NCBI RefSeq assembly: GCF_014207985.1
Contig: NZ_JACHMI010000001.1
Location: 10,523,001 to 10,587,000 of the forward strand
Origin: Nonomuraea rubra
GTDB lineage: Bacteria; Actinomycetota; Actinomycetes; Streptosporangiales; Streptosporangiaceae
Direction: 5' to 3'
DNA: 64,000 nt
Under the pieces are notes generated by a model. It was not told where the DNA came from. It was given only the letters and a program-made list of their open reading frames with translations, and ran no database searches. This document shows, piece after piece, positions 1-7,548 of this stretch. Both the position numbers and the translations under genes were made by a program. Numbering within the stretch: position 1 is the first letter of the stretch; the number at the start of each line of letters is the position of its first letter.

Positions 1-1
1 C

Positions 2-67
2 GGACATGGGCACGGACATGGGCACGGACATGGGCACGGACATGGGCACGGACATGGGCACGGACAT
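2..67 (+). repeat. 12-bp tandem repeat encoding Gly-His
   Basis: GGACATGGGCAC is repeated five times exactly, plus a half unit. It stays in frame and encodes the His-rich loop of the transporter. The perfect repeats suggest that copy number varies by slippage. The array probably begins upstream of the window edge. Confidence 0.9.
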
Positions 68-418
68 GACGAGCAGGGCTCTCACGCCGGCAGGAGCAAG
101 CGGGCGGGTCTCATCGGGCTCGGGGTCGCGGGCGGCCTCGTCCCCAGCCCCTCGGCCCTCATCGTGCTCCTCGGCGCGATCGCTCTCGGCCGGACGTGGT
201 TCGGCGTGGCGCTGGTGACGGCCTACGGCGTCGGCATGGCCGCCACCCTCACCGTCACGGGCCTGCTCCTGGTCAAGCTCGTGGACCGGCTGGAAGCCCG
301 CGCCTCGGCCGGCCGGCGCCTGGCCGCCCGGCTCTCGGGCCTGGCCCCGCTGGGCACGGCCGCCATGGTCGTCCTCCTGGGCACGGGCCTGGCCCTCCGC
401 TCGGTCGCGGCCCTCTAG
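2..418 (+). CDS. NicO-type nickel/cobalt transporter, C-terminal part (5' end cut off)
   Basis: Only the last 138 codons are in the window and the frame is open from base 2. It starts with eleven Gly-His dipeptides (bases 2-67), then a short basic linker, then a membrane segment carrying the family signature GGLVPSPSALIVLLGAIALG and two more hydrophobic helices. This is the conserved C-terminal half of NicO/RcnA-like Ni2+/Co2+ permeases, whose cytoplasmic His-rich loop binds metal. Import or efflux cannot be told from this fragment. Its TAG stop (416-418) overlaps the stop of the convergent gene within a CTAG. The family call is firm; the metal is known for the family, not shown here. Confidence 0.85.
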   Translation, partial: GHGHGHGHGHGHGHGHGHGHGHDEQGSHAGRSKRAGLIGLGVAGGLVPSPSALIVLLGAIALGRTWFGVALVTAYGVGMAATLTVTGLLLVKLVDRLEARASAGRRLAARLSGLAPLGTAAMVVLLGTGLALRSVAAL

Positions 419-1107
419 TCGATCTCCGGAACGTCGTCGGAGTCGTAGTCGGCATCCCCGTCGTCGGCCCGCCGCAGCTTGATGTCGTCTATCCAGCCCT
501 GCGTGAACCGCCGGATCTCCTTGATCTGCTCCTCGCCCACGCCGTAGACCTCGAAGTTCTCATCCGGCATGAGGTCGACGAATTCCAGCCGCGAGAGCAG
601 CTCGTGCACGGCGAAGAAATCGTGATGCATGGCGGCGAGCTGTTCGAGTGCCCGGTAGGAGTAGTGCTGGGAGACGGCGGCGATGTCGATGATGTCGCGG
701 GCGAGACTGCGCTCGTGCACGGCGCGCATCTTCAGCCCGACGGCGTCGTCGAGACCGAGCACCTTCAGCGTGCCGCACGTGACCGGCCGTTGCTGGAGCG
801 CCTCGCGCAGGAGGTCGAACTCGCAGGTCTCCGCGGTCGCCAGATCTCGGACCATCAGCCTGCCCATGCGGGGCATGACCTCGATGACGGTCGCGTCTAA
901 CCCGGCCTCTTGGAACGCTCCAATGACGCCCTGTGCGACATCGGGCAGCGGCATGTCCACGGCGGTGGCGAAGTCGAGGTCCTTGCTCGGCCGGTCGGTG
1001 AAGCCGTGCGCCTTGATCGCGTAACCGCCCGCGAGCACCAAGCCGTAGTACTCGCAGACAGGAAGGACAGCACTCAGCAATCGCTCTTGAAACGGCGGGA
1101 ACTTCAT
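415..1107 (-). CDS. AbiEii/AbiGii-like nucleotidyltransferase
   Basis: A protein of 230 residues. Near residues 27-45 it shows GG, a Lys/His-rich stretch and R-P-S-K-D-L-D-F, the GG...R.S.DlDf signature of DUF1814-type (AbiEii-like) DNA polymerase-beta nucleotidyltransferases. The two Asp of DLD would bind metal. Characterised AbiEii toxins add nucleotides to tRNA or other targets and act in phage abortive infection. The start overlaps the stop of the upstream 106-residue gene by ATGA, so the two are probably translated together. The C-terminus is acidic (D/E-rich). Fold is confident; toxin activity is inferred from the family, and an ordinary nucleotidyltransferase cannot be excluded. Confidence 0.75.
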   Translation of the reverse strand: MKFPPFQERLLSAVLPVCEYYGLVLAGGYAIKAHGFTDRPSKDLDFATAVDMPLPDVAQGVIGAFQEAGLDATVIEVMPRMGRLMVRDLATAETCEFDLLREALQQRPVTCGTLKVLGLDDAVGLKMRAVHERSLARDIIDIAAVSQHYSYRALEQLAAMHHDFFAVHELLSRLEFVDLMPDENFEVYGVGEEQIKEIRRFTQGWIDDIKLRRADDGDADYDSDDVPEID

Positions 1108-1427
1108 CAGGCGGCGGTCTCCCGCAGGGGGAGCTTCTTCTCCCAGGCGTGCCGGTAGCCCGGCCCGAGCCCCTTGCGCAGCATCGGCCAGTCGGTGACG
1201 AGGTGATCGGCGTTCAGGTAGGTCTCGTAATCGACCCGGCGACCGGTGGTGATCACCGTGCGGTACATCTCCATCCGGATCATGGGCTTGCCGAGATCGA
1301 ACTCGGTGAACCCCGACCAGGCCAGGTGCGGCGGCAGAGCCACGACGCCCTCGGCCGGACCATGGAGATCACGCAGGGATTCGGGGACTTTCTCGTCCAG
1401 CCCCTCGTACCACGACGGAAGTGCCAT
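1107..1427 (-). CDS. Small protein coupled to the AbiEii-like gene
   Basis: A soluble protein of 106 residues opening with MALPSWYEGLDEKVPESL, then a region rich in Trp, Tyr and Met. I recognise no named domain. It sits directly upstream of the nucleotidyltransferase with a 1-base ATGA overlap, the position normally held by an antitoxin, but it does not look like the winged-helix AbiEi antitoxin. The spacer to the upstream membrane gene is three bases and the only Shine-Dalgarno-like run (GAGG) is too close to the ATG, so translation may depend on coupling. An antitoxin or partner role is inference from position. Confidence 0.7.
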   Translation of the reverse strand: MALPSWYEGLDEKVPESLRDLHGPAEGVVALPPHLAWSGFTEFDLGKPMIRMEMYRTVITTGRRVDYETYLNADHLVTDWPMLRKGLGPGYRHAWEKKLPLRETAA

Positions 1428-1430
1428 GCC

Positions 1431-2183
1431 TCAAGTATGCCTACGACCGCGCCGCGTGGAAGGCAGATCATGACGCCCGGAGAGAAACTCCTGGAACGCG
1501 ATCTTCACCTTGATCACCGGCCTCCGCCACCGCTCCTCCCGGTGGATCGCCCGGGCCATCTTCCGGGGCGACCGCCTGGCGAAGAACCAGTGCGCCCACG
1601 GCGACCCGGGCCGCGCCAGCCGGATCGCCCCCACCAGCAACATCGGCGGCACGAACAGCCCGGCCATCCCCGTCCAGATCTTCCCCTTGAGCAGCGTGAC
1701 GACGGCCAGCGCCAGGTTGGCCACGATCAGCGCGGCGGGGTTGACGGGGGTGCCGTAGTCCCAGGTGAGCGGGCGCAGCCCGATGAGGAGCAGCCCGGTC
1801 ACGGCGATGGCGATGAAGACCGCGTCCACGGAGGTGCGCCCCTCCTCCTCCCAGTACACGTCGTGCAGGTGCAGGATGAGCGCGAACTCGTCCAGCACCA
1901 GCGCCGACCCGACGCCGAAGACGGAGGCGGCGACGGCGGTGCCGACCTGGGAGCCGGGCGAGACGATCAGCGTGACCCCGCCGACTAACATCAGCACCAC
2001 GCCGAACACCACGTGGTGGATGTGCATCTCCCCCACGTTGACGTTGCGGAACCAGCCGACCTTCGCCCTGATCAGCCGGACGTTGATACGGGTGGCGATG
2101 AAGGCGGCGATGAGCATGACGAAGTAGCAGAACAGCGGGAGCCGTCCTGTGGCGACGATGCTTTGCTGAAACCAGTTGCTCAT
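1431..2183 (-). CDS. Integral membrane protein with His-rich motif
   Basis: A protein of 250 residues with about six hydrophobic segments: near 15-32, 55-75, 80-105, 118-135, 150-165 and 172-190. A GEMHIHHVVFGVVLM motif leads into the second helix, and a further His pair (LHLHDVYW) lies near residue 110. Such His clusters in membranes suggest metal or heme ligation, but I do not recognise the family. The C-terminal tail is basic (RRGRRHT). It ends three bases before the 106-residue gene, so it may head a small operon with the AbiEii-like pair, although its function looks unrelated. Confidence 0.7.
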   Translation of the reverse strand: MSNWFQQSIVATGRLPLFCYFVMLIAAFIATRINVRLIRAKVGWFRNVNVGEMHIHHVVFGVVLMLVGGVTLIVSPGSQVGTAVAASVFGVGSALVLDEFALILHLHDVYWEEEGRTSVDAVFIAIAVTGLLLIGLRPLTWDYGTPVNPAALIVANLALAVVTLLKGKIWTGMAGLFVPPMLLVGAIRLARPGSPWAHWFFARRSPRKMARAIHREERWRRPVIKVKIAFQEFLSGRHDLPSTRRGRRHT

Positions 2184-2229
2184 ATGACCTGGTTCCGATG
2201 GTACGAAACCCGCGGATGTTCCCGGCGCC

Positions 2230-2976
2230 TCAGGACAGGAACGCCCTTAACAGCGCGGCCGTCCCCTCCAGGTGCTCGGCCACGGCCCGCCTGGCCGCCT
2301 CGGGGTCCGCGGCGAGGATGGCGTCCACGATGGCCTGGTGCTGGACGGCGGCGTGGTCGAGGTTGACCTGCAGCATCGGGATGGCGTTCAGCAGGTCGCT
2401 GACCCGCGAGCGGGCGTCGGCGCAGGTGGTGGCGAGCAGGGTGGAGCCGGTGAGCTCCGCGATGGACAGGTGGAAGGCCGTGTCGAGGCGGCGGTAGTCG
2501 TCCAGCCCCGCCCCGTTGAGGTCGGCGAGCCGGCGCGTGAGCACGGCACGCTTGTCCTCGGGCAGCTCGGTGGTGGCCAGCACCTGGGCCGCGCCGCACT
2601 CCACGGCGAGCCGGAAGGTCAGCGCGTCCGACAGCTCGGCCATGCCCATCTCGTTGACAGCCTGGCGCAGGTCGCCGGCGTCCGGCTTGGGCGGCACGTA
2701 CGTGACGAACGCTCCTCCATACCGCCCCCGCCGTACGTCGAGGTAGCCGGCGTCGGACAGCGCGCGGATGGCCTCGCGCAGCGTCACCCGGCTGATGCCG
2801 AGCTGGACGGCCAGCTCGCGCTCGGGCGGCAGCTTGTGACCGGGCGGGACCACGCCCAGCTTGATCGCCTGGAGCAGCCGTTCCACGGTCTCCTCGAAGG
2901 CGTTGCCCGCCCTGACAGGGCGCAACACCGTCATCAAACGCGCCGACTCGTCCAACGTGTCCTCAGGTCTTGACAA
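2230..2976 (-). CDS. GntR-family regulator, FadR subfamily
   Basis: An N-terminal winged helix (LPPERELAVQLGISRVTLRE, around residues 51-70) is followed by an FCD-type ligand domain with the R-x-x-x-E and His residues that bind metal and carboxylates in FadR-like proteins. It is divergent from the gamma-glutamyl catabolic operon and so is likely its repressor, comparable in position to EpuRI beside glnA4 in Streptomyces coelicolor. The open frame begins at a TTG (2976) with no good ribosome site. An in-frame ATG at 2934 gives MTVLRPVRAGN, a common FadR-family beginning, so the start is uncertain. Confidence 0.85.
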   Translation of the reverse strand: MSRPEDTLDESARLMTVLRPVRAGNAFEETVERLLQAIKLGVVPPGHKLPPERELAVQLGISRVTLREAIRALSDAGYLDVRRGRYGGAFVTYVPPKPDAGDLRQAVNEMGMAELSDALTFRLAVECGAAQVLATTELPEDKRAVLTRRLADLNGAGLDDYRRLDTAFHLSIAELTGSTLLATTCADARSRVSDLLNAIPMLQVNLDHAAVQHQAIVDAILAADPEAARRAVAEHLEGTAALLRAFLS

Positions 2977-2998
2977 GCGATCCCGCCATGCTGATCAA

Positions 2999-3011
2999 TG
3001 GTCTGAGACTA
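2999..3011. promoter_or_regulatory. Probable GntR operator
   Basis: TGGTCTGAGACTA is an imperfect palindrome (TGGTC / GACTA, one mismatch) of the size and spacing bound by FadR-type regulators. It lies in the 82-bp spacer between the divergent regulator and ligase genes. A TTGACA at 2970-2975, reading toward the ligase, could be a -35 element and overlaps the first codon of the regulator frame. Binding is inferred. Confidence 0.45.
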
Positions 3012-3058
3012 GCCCAATTAACGGGAAAGCGCTTCAGGCCAGATCGGAGCTGCGTAGC

Positions 3059-4429
3059 GTGGACGATCGAGCGAGCACCGGGTTCCTTTCCGTCGCCGAG
3101 CTGCGCGACGAGGTGGCGGCGGGCCGCATCGACACCGTGCTCCTTGCGATCGCCGACATGCAGGGCAGGTTGCAGGGCAAGAGGCTGTCGGCGCGTTACT
3201 TTCTCGACGAGGTGCTGCACCACGGCTCCGAGGGCTGCAACTACCTGCTGGCGGTGGACGTCGACATGAACACCGTCCCGGGTTACGCGATGTCGTCCTG
3301 GGATCGCGGGTACGGCGACTTCGTGATGAAGCCGGACCTCGGCACGCTGCGCCGGGTGCCGTGGCACGAGGGGACCGCGATGCTGATGGCCGACCTGGCC
3401 TGGGAGGAGGGCGGCGACGTGACCGCCTCCCCGCGCCAGGTGCTGCGCAGGCAGCTCGCCCGGCTCGCCGACCGGGGGCTGGCCGCGTACGTGGGCACGG
3501 AGCTGGAGTTCGTGGTCTACGACGACAGCTACGAGGACGCCTGGCGGCGCGCGTACCGCGACCTGACCCCCGCGAACCTCTACAACGTGGACTACTCCCT
3601 GCTGGGCACGGCCCGCGTCGAGCCGCTGCTGCGGCGCATCAGGCGCGGGATGGAGGGCGCCGGCCTCTACGTCGAGTCCGCCAAGGGCGAGTGCAACCTG
3701 GGCCAGCACGAGATCGCCTTCCGCTACGACGAGGCGCTGCGCACCTGCGACAACCACGTGATCTACAAGACCGGCGCCAAGGAGATCGCCGCCCAGGAGG
3801 GCCGGTCGATCACGTTCATGGCCAAGCCGAACCAGCGCGAGGGCAACTCCTGCCACATCCACATCTCCCTCAGGAGCATGGACGGGGACCCGGTGATGGC
3901 GGGCGAGGGGCCGTACGGGCTCTCGCCGCTCGGGTCGCGCTTCGTCGCGGGCCAGCTCGCCTGCATGCGGGAGCTGACCCTCCTGTACGCCCCCAACATC
4001 AACTCCTACAAGCGGTACGTGCCGGGCAGCTTCGCCCCCACGGCCGTCAAGTGGGGCGTGGACAACCGCACCTGCTCGCTGCGGCTCGTCGGCCACGGGA
4101 GCTCGCTGCGGGTGGAGAACCGGGTGCCGGGCGGCGACGTGAACCCGTACCTGGCGGTGTCGGCGCTGGTCGCGGCCGGCCTGTACGGCATCGACGCCGA
4201 GCTGCCGCTGGAGGACCCGTACGACGGCAACGCCTACGACTCCGGCGCCGAGACGGTGCCGCACACGCTGCGCGACGCGCTGGCGCTGTTCGAGGGGTCG
4301 AAGCTGGCGCGCGAGACGTTCGGCGAGGACGTGGTGGAGCACTACGCGAACAACGCGCGGGTGGAGCTGGCCGCGTTCGACGCGGCGGTGACGGATTGGG
4401 AGCTGTTCCGTGGTTTCGAACGGATGTGA
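3059..4429 (+). CDS. Glutamine-synthetase-like gamma-glutamyl amine ligase (GlnA4/GlnA3 type)
   Basis: A ligase of 456 residues that would join glutamate's gamma-carboxyl to an amine using ATP. It keeps the glutamine synthetase landmarks: GTELEFVVYDD, GECNLGQHEIAF, GNSCHIHISL and NSYKRYVPGSFAPTAVKWG. Its length and short N-terminus (STGFLSVAELRDEV) match actinobacterial GlnA4/GlnA3 rather than nitrogen-assimilating GlnA. The frame is open further upstream, but GTG 3059 has GGAGC seven bases before it and gives the family-typical beginning. It leads the operon with ALDH, SDR and GATase. Because no amine oxidase or aminotransferase is present but an alcohol-type dehydrogenase is, I favour ethanolamine over putrescine as substrate; this is inference. 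Confidence 0.88.
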   Translation: MDDRASTGFLSVAELRDEVAAGRIDTVLLAIADMQGRLQGKRLSARYFLDEVLHHGSEGCNYLLAVDVDMNTVPGYAMSSWDRGYGDFVMKPDLGTLRRVPWHEGTAMLMADLAWEEGGDVTASPRQVLRRQLARLADRGLAAYVGTELEFVVYDDSYEDAWRRAYRDLTPANLYNVDYSLLGTARVEPLLRRIRRGMEGAGLYVESAKGECNLGQHEIAFRYDEALRTCDNHVIYKTGAKEIAAQEGRSITFMAKPNQREGNSCHIHISLRSMDGDPVMAGEGPYGLSPLGSRFVAGQLACMRELTLLYAPNINSYKRYVPGSFAPTAVKWGVDNRTCSLRLVGHGSSLRVENRVPGGDVNPYLAVSALVAAGLYGIDAELPLEDPYDGNAYDSGAETVPHTLRDALALFEGSKLARETFGEDVVEHYANNARVELAAFDAAVTDWELFRGFERM

Positions 4430-4438
4430 CGGGAGCGC

Positions 4439-5782
4439 ATGAAGATCGTCAACCCGGCGACGGAGGAAGTCGTCGCCGACGTCGAGCTCGCCGGCGCGGC
4501 CGAGGTCGACCGGGCCGTGGAGCGTGCCAGGAAGGCGCAGGCGGCCTGGCGCGAGGTGGCGCCGGGCGACCGGGCGCGGCTGCTGCGCCGGTTCGCCGAG
4601 CTGGTGGACGGGCACGGCGAGGAGCTGGCGCTGCTGGAGCTGACCAACGCCGGGCACACCATCGGCAACGCCCGCTGGGAGGCGGGCAACGTCCGGGACG
4701 TGCTGCACTTCTACGCCGGCGCGCCCGAGCGCAACCACGGCAAGCAGATCCCGGTGCCCGGCGGCGTGGACCTCACGTTCCAGGAGCCCCTGGGCGTGGT
4801 GGGGATCATCGTGCCGTGGAACTTCCCCATGGTGATCATGATGTGGGGCGTGGCCCCGGCTCTCGCGGCGGGTAACACGGTGATCGTGAAGCCCGCCGAG
4901 TGGACTCCGCTGACCGCGCTGAGGCTGGCAGAGCTGGCCCTGGCGGCGGGCCTCCCCGAGGGGGTGCTCCAGGTTCTGCCTGGGGCAGGGGAGGTCGCGG
5001 GGGCCCGCCTGGTGGAGCATCCGGACGTGGCGAAGATCGTGTTCACCGGCTCGACCGAGGTGGGCAGGGAGATCGCGGCCAAGGCGGGGCGGCAGGTCAA
5101 GCGGGTGACGCTGGAGCTGGGCGGCAAGTCCGCGAACATCGTCTTCGCCGACGCCGATCTCGACAAGGCGGCGCGAACCGCGCCCTACGCCGTGTTCGAC
5201 AACGCCGGGCAGGACTGCTGCGCCCGGTCCAGGATCCTCGTCCAGGCGAGCGTGTACGACGCGTTCATGGAGCGCCTGGCCGAGGCGGTACGCGGCGTCG
5301 TGGTCGGCGACCCCCTCGACGAGGCCACCGAGATGGGCCCCCTGATCAGCGCCGGGCACCTCGAACGGGTCCGCGGCTTCGTGGACGGCACCCCCCACCT
5401 CCAGGGGTCCTGCCCCGAGGGCAAGGGCTACTGGTTCCCGCCGACCGTCCTGACCCCCGAGGTCACCGACCGGGCGTTCACCGAGGAGATCTTCGGCCCC
5501 GTGGTGTCGGTGGTCAGGTTCGAGGACGAGGCGCAGGCCGTACGGATCGCCAACGACACCCCGTACGGCCTGAGCGGCTCCATCTGGACCCGCGACGTCG
5601 GGCGGGCGCTGCGCGTGGCCAGGGCCGTCGAGTCGGGCGCCCTGTCGGTGAACTCCCACTCCTCGGTCCGCTACTGGACCCCGTTCGGCGGCTTCAAGCA
5701 GTCCGGCCTCGGCAGGGAGCTCGGCCCTGACGCGCTGGCGGCGTTCACCGAGACCAAGAACGTCTTCATCTCAACGGAGTGA
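4439..5782 (+). CDS. Aldehyde dehydrogenase of the gamma-glutamyl pathway
   Basis: An NAD(P)-dependent aldehyde dehydrogenase of 447 residues. It has the general base Glu226 in LELGGK, the nucleophile Cys260 in GQDCC, the nucleotide-binding FTGSTEVG at 202-209 and PWNFP at 126-130. It is slightly shorter than most family members at the N-terminus. It starts nine bases after the ligase stop, with GGGAGC just before the ATG. In context it would oxidise a gamma-glutamyl aldehyde: gamma-glutamylacetaldehyde if the substrate is ethanolamine, gamma-glutamyl-aminobutyraldehyde if putrescine. The family is certain, the substrate inferred. Confidence 0.92.
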   Translation: MKIVNPATEEVVADVELAGAAEVDRAVERARKAQAAWREVAPGDRARLLRRFAELVDGHGEELALLELTNAGHTIGNARWEAGNVRDVLHFYAGAPERNHGKQIPVPGGVDLTFQEPLGVVGIIVPWNFPMVIMMWGVAPALAAGNTVIVKPAEWTPLTALRLAELALAAGLPEGVLQVLPGAGEVAGARLVEHPDVAKIVFTGSTEVGREIAAKAGRQVKRVTLELGGKSANIVFADADLDKAARTAPYAVFDNAGQDCCARSRILVQASVYDAFMERLAEAVRGVVVGDPLDEATEMGPLISAGHLERVRGFVDGTPHLQGSCPEGKGYWFPPTVLTPEVTDRAFTEEIFGPVVSVVRFEDEAQAVRIANDTPYGLSGSIWTRDVGRALRVARAVESGALSVNSHSSVRYWTPFGGFKQSGLGRELGPDALAAFTETKNVFISTE

Positions 5783-5787
5783 CACAC

Positions 5788-6552
5788 ATGCAGCGGTTGC
5801 AGGATCGGGTGGCGGTCATCACGGGCGCGGGCAGCGGGATCGGGCTGGCCACGGCCCGCCGGTTCGCCGACGAGGGCGCCAGGGTGGTCTGCGCGGACGT
5901 CGACGAGGAGGCGGGTGTCAAGGCCGCGGCCGAGGTGGGCGGCCTGTTCGTCAAGGCCGACGTGACCAGCGAGGACGACGTCGTCCGGATGTTCGCGACT
6001 GCGCACGACGCGTACGGCAGTGTGGACGTCGCCTTCAACAACGCCGGCATCTCGCCGCCCGACGACGACTCGATCCTGGAGACCGGCCTCGACGCCTGGC
6101 GCCGCGTCCAGGAGGTGAACCTGACCAGCGTCTACCTGTGCTGCAAGCACGTCATCCCGTACATGCGCCGCCAGGGCAAGGGCTCGATCATCAACACCGC
6201 GTCGTTCGTGGCCGTGATGGGGTCGGCGACCTCGCAGATCTCCTACACCGCCTCGAAGGGCGGGGTGCTGGCGATGTCGCGGGAGCTGGGCGTGCAGTTC
6301 GCCAGGGAGGGCATCCGGGTCAACGCGCTGTGCCCGGGGCCGGTGAACACGCCGCTGCTGCGGGAGCTGTTCGCCAAGGACCCGGAGCGGGCGCAGCGGC
6401 GGCTGGTGCACGTGCCCGTGGGCCGCTTCGCCGAGGCGTCGGAGATCGCGGCCGCGGTGGCGTTCCTGGCCAGCGACGACGCCTCGTTCATCACGGCCAG
6501 CGAGTTCCTGGTGGACGGCGGCATCTCCGGTGCCTACGTCACGCCGCTGTAG
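5788..6552 (+). CDS. SDR-family dehydrogenase
   Basis: A classical short-chain dehydrogenase of 254 residues. The Rossmann motif TGAGSGIG lies at 12-19, NNAG at 84-87, catalytic Ser139, and Tyr153-x3-Lys157 (YTASK). The acidic residue after strand 2 (CADVD) suggests NAD(H) preference. A GTG at 5779 overlaps the ALDH stop, but ATG 5788 has CGGAG at a good distance and gives the usual N-terminus. A gamma-glutamyl polyamine route would need an amine oxidase here, so an alcohol dehydrogenase fits conversion of gamma-glutamylethanolamide to its aldehyde. This is a proposal, because SDR substrates cannot be read from sequence. Confidence 0.9.
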   Translation: MQRLQDRVAVITGAGSGIGLATARRFADEGARVVCADVDEEAGVKAAAEVGGLFVKADVTSEDDVVRMFATAHDAYGSVDVAFNNAGISPPDDDSILETGLDAWRRVQEVNLTSVYLCCKHVIPYMRRQGKGSIINTASFVAVMGSATSQISYTASKGGVLAMSRELGVQFAREGIRVNALCPGPVNTPLLRELFAKDPERAQRRLVHVPVGRFAEASEIAAAVAFLASDDASFITASEFLVDGGISGAYVTPL

Positions 6553-6561
6553 GTGACGGTC

Positions 6562-7248
6562 ATGGGTCCCGTCATCGGCATCACCTGTTACGCCGAGACC
6601 GCCTCGTTCACGGTCTGGCAGGACACCCCTGCCGCGCTGCTGCCGTACGCGTACGTGGAGCAGGTCGTGCGCGCGGGCGGCCAGCCGGTCCTGCTGCCGC
6701 CGGCCGGGGAGCCGGCCGGCCTGGTACGCCGCCTGGACGGGCTGATCCTGGCCGGAGGCGGCGACATCGACCCGGCCAGGTACGGCGCCGAGCCGCACGA
6801 ACGCAGCGGCTACGTCCGGAAATTCCGCGATGAAGCAGAGTTCGCCCTGCTCGCCGCGGCCCTCGACGCCGGCCTGCCCTTCCTCGGCATCTGCCGCGGC
6901 CTCCAGGTGCTCAACGTGGCCCTCGGCGGCAGCCTGCACCAGCACCTGCCCGACGTGGTCGGCCACACGGACCACTGCCCGGGCCCCGGCCGCTTCGGGC
7001 ACCTGCCCGTCACCCCCGTCCCCGGCACCGGCCTGGCCAAGGCGCTGGGCGAGGAGCCGGTGGCGGTCCCCCACTACCACCACCAGTCCGTGGACCGGCT
7101 CGCCCCCGGCCTGACGGTCACCGCCACCACCGAGGACGGCACGGTCGAGGCCGTGGAGTCCTCCGGGGCGTTCACCATGGCCGTGCAGTGGCACCCGGAG
7201 GCGGCCGCGGACCACGCGTTGTTCGAGGCGCTCGTGCACGCCTGCTGA
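6562..7248 (+). CDS. Class I GATase gamma-glutamyl hydrolase (PuuD-like)
   Basis: A protein of 228 residues with the complete peptidase C26 triad: Cys111 in GICRGLQ, His211 and Glu213 in WHPEA. The GGGDIDP oxyanion region is at 66-72. PuuD-type enzymes cut gamma-glutamyl amides and release glutamate. As the last gene of the operon it would free glutamate plus the oxidised amine (glycine in the ethanolamine model). GTG 6553 directly follows the SDR stop, but AGGTG at 6551-6555 sits seven bases before ATG 6562, which I prefer. Confidence 0.9.
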   Translation: MGPVIGITCYAETASFTVWQDTPAALLPYAYVEQVVRAGGQPVLLPPAGEPAGLVRRLDGLILAGGGDIDPARYGAEPHERSGYVRKFRDEAEFALLAAALDAGLPFLGICRGLQVLNVALGGSLHQHLPDVVGHTDHCPGPGRFGHLPVTPVPGTGLAKALGEEPVAVPHYHHQSVDRLAPGLTVTATTEDGTVEAVESSGAFTMAVQWHPEAAADHALFEALVHAC

Positions 7249-7325
7249 CGAGTCGTCCACATCCGGCCCGCGACGCGACAACAGCCCCTCGACGGCACTA
7301 GGCTGACGGACATCACCGTCGAAAC

Positions 7326-7508
7326 CGTGCGGGAGAGCACCCTGACAAGCCGGTCAGGGTCCCTGAAGGAGCAAGCCCTCCCCGCGAACCTCTCAAGGCA
7401 AAGGACCGCACGGACGAGGTGTCCTCTGGAAAGCAGGCCCGCGGGCCTCGCCGAAGGTGAAAGTCCGGCAAAAGTCGGGCGAAGCTCTCAGGCATCGATG
7501 ACAGAGGG
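7326..7508 (+). ncRNA. Tandem glycine riboswitch upstream of gcvT
   Basis: Two glycine aptamers lie end to end. The first runs about 7328-7412 (GCGGGAGAGC, then GAAGGAGCAAGC, then CTCTCAAGGCAAAGGACCGC). The second runs about 7422-7507 (TCCTCTGGAAAGC, GCCGAAGGTGAAAG, GAAGCTCTCAGGC, closing GACAGAGG). These are the conserved core blocks of the family. Glycine would switch on the glycine cleavage genes. Downstream, GGATG and CATCC (7512-7525) can pair before the CTGAGG ribosome site, so control at translation initiation is possible. Class is confident; platform mechanism inferred. A weak TAGGCT -10-like box is at 7299-7304. This accounts for the 300-bp gap between genes. Confidence 0.9.
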
Positions 7509-7548
7509 GGAGGATGCTGGCATCCACTCCTGTCCTGAGGTGCGACAA

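Noticed and set aside
2..67. The short regular repeats as a CRISPR array.
   Set aside because: There are no spacers; the repeats are contiguous and in frame within a transporter gene.
2963..5659. An 898-codon open frame on the minus strand across the ligase and aldehyde dehydrogenase genes.
   Set aside because: It is antisense to two well-conserved enzymes, has an arginine/valine/leucine/histidine-rich composition typical of antisense frames in GC-rich DNA, and has no ribosome site or recognisable domain.
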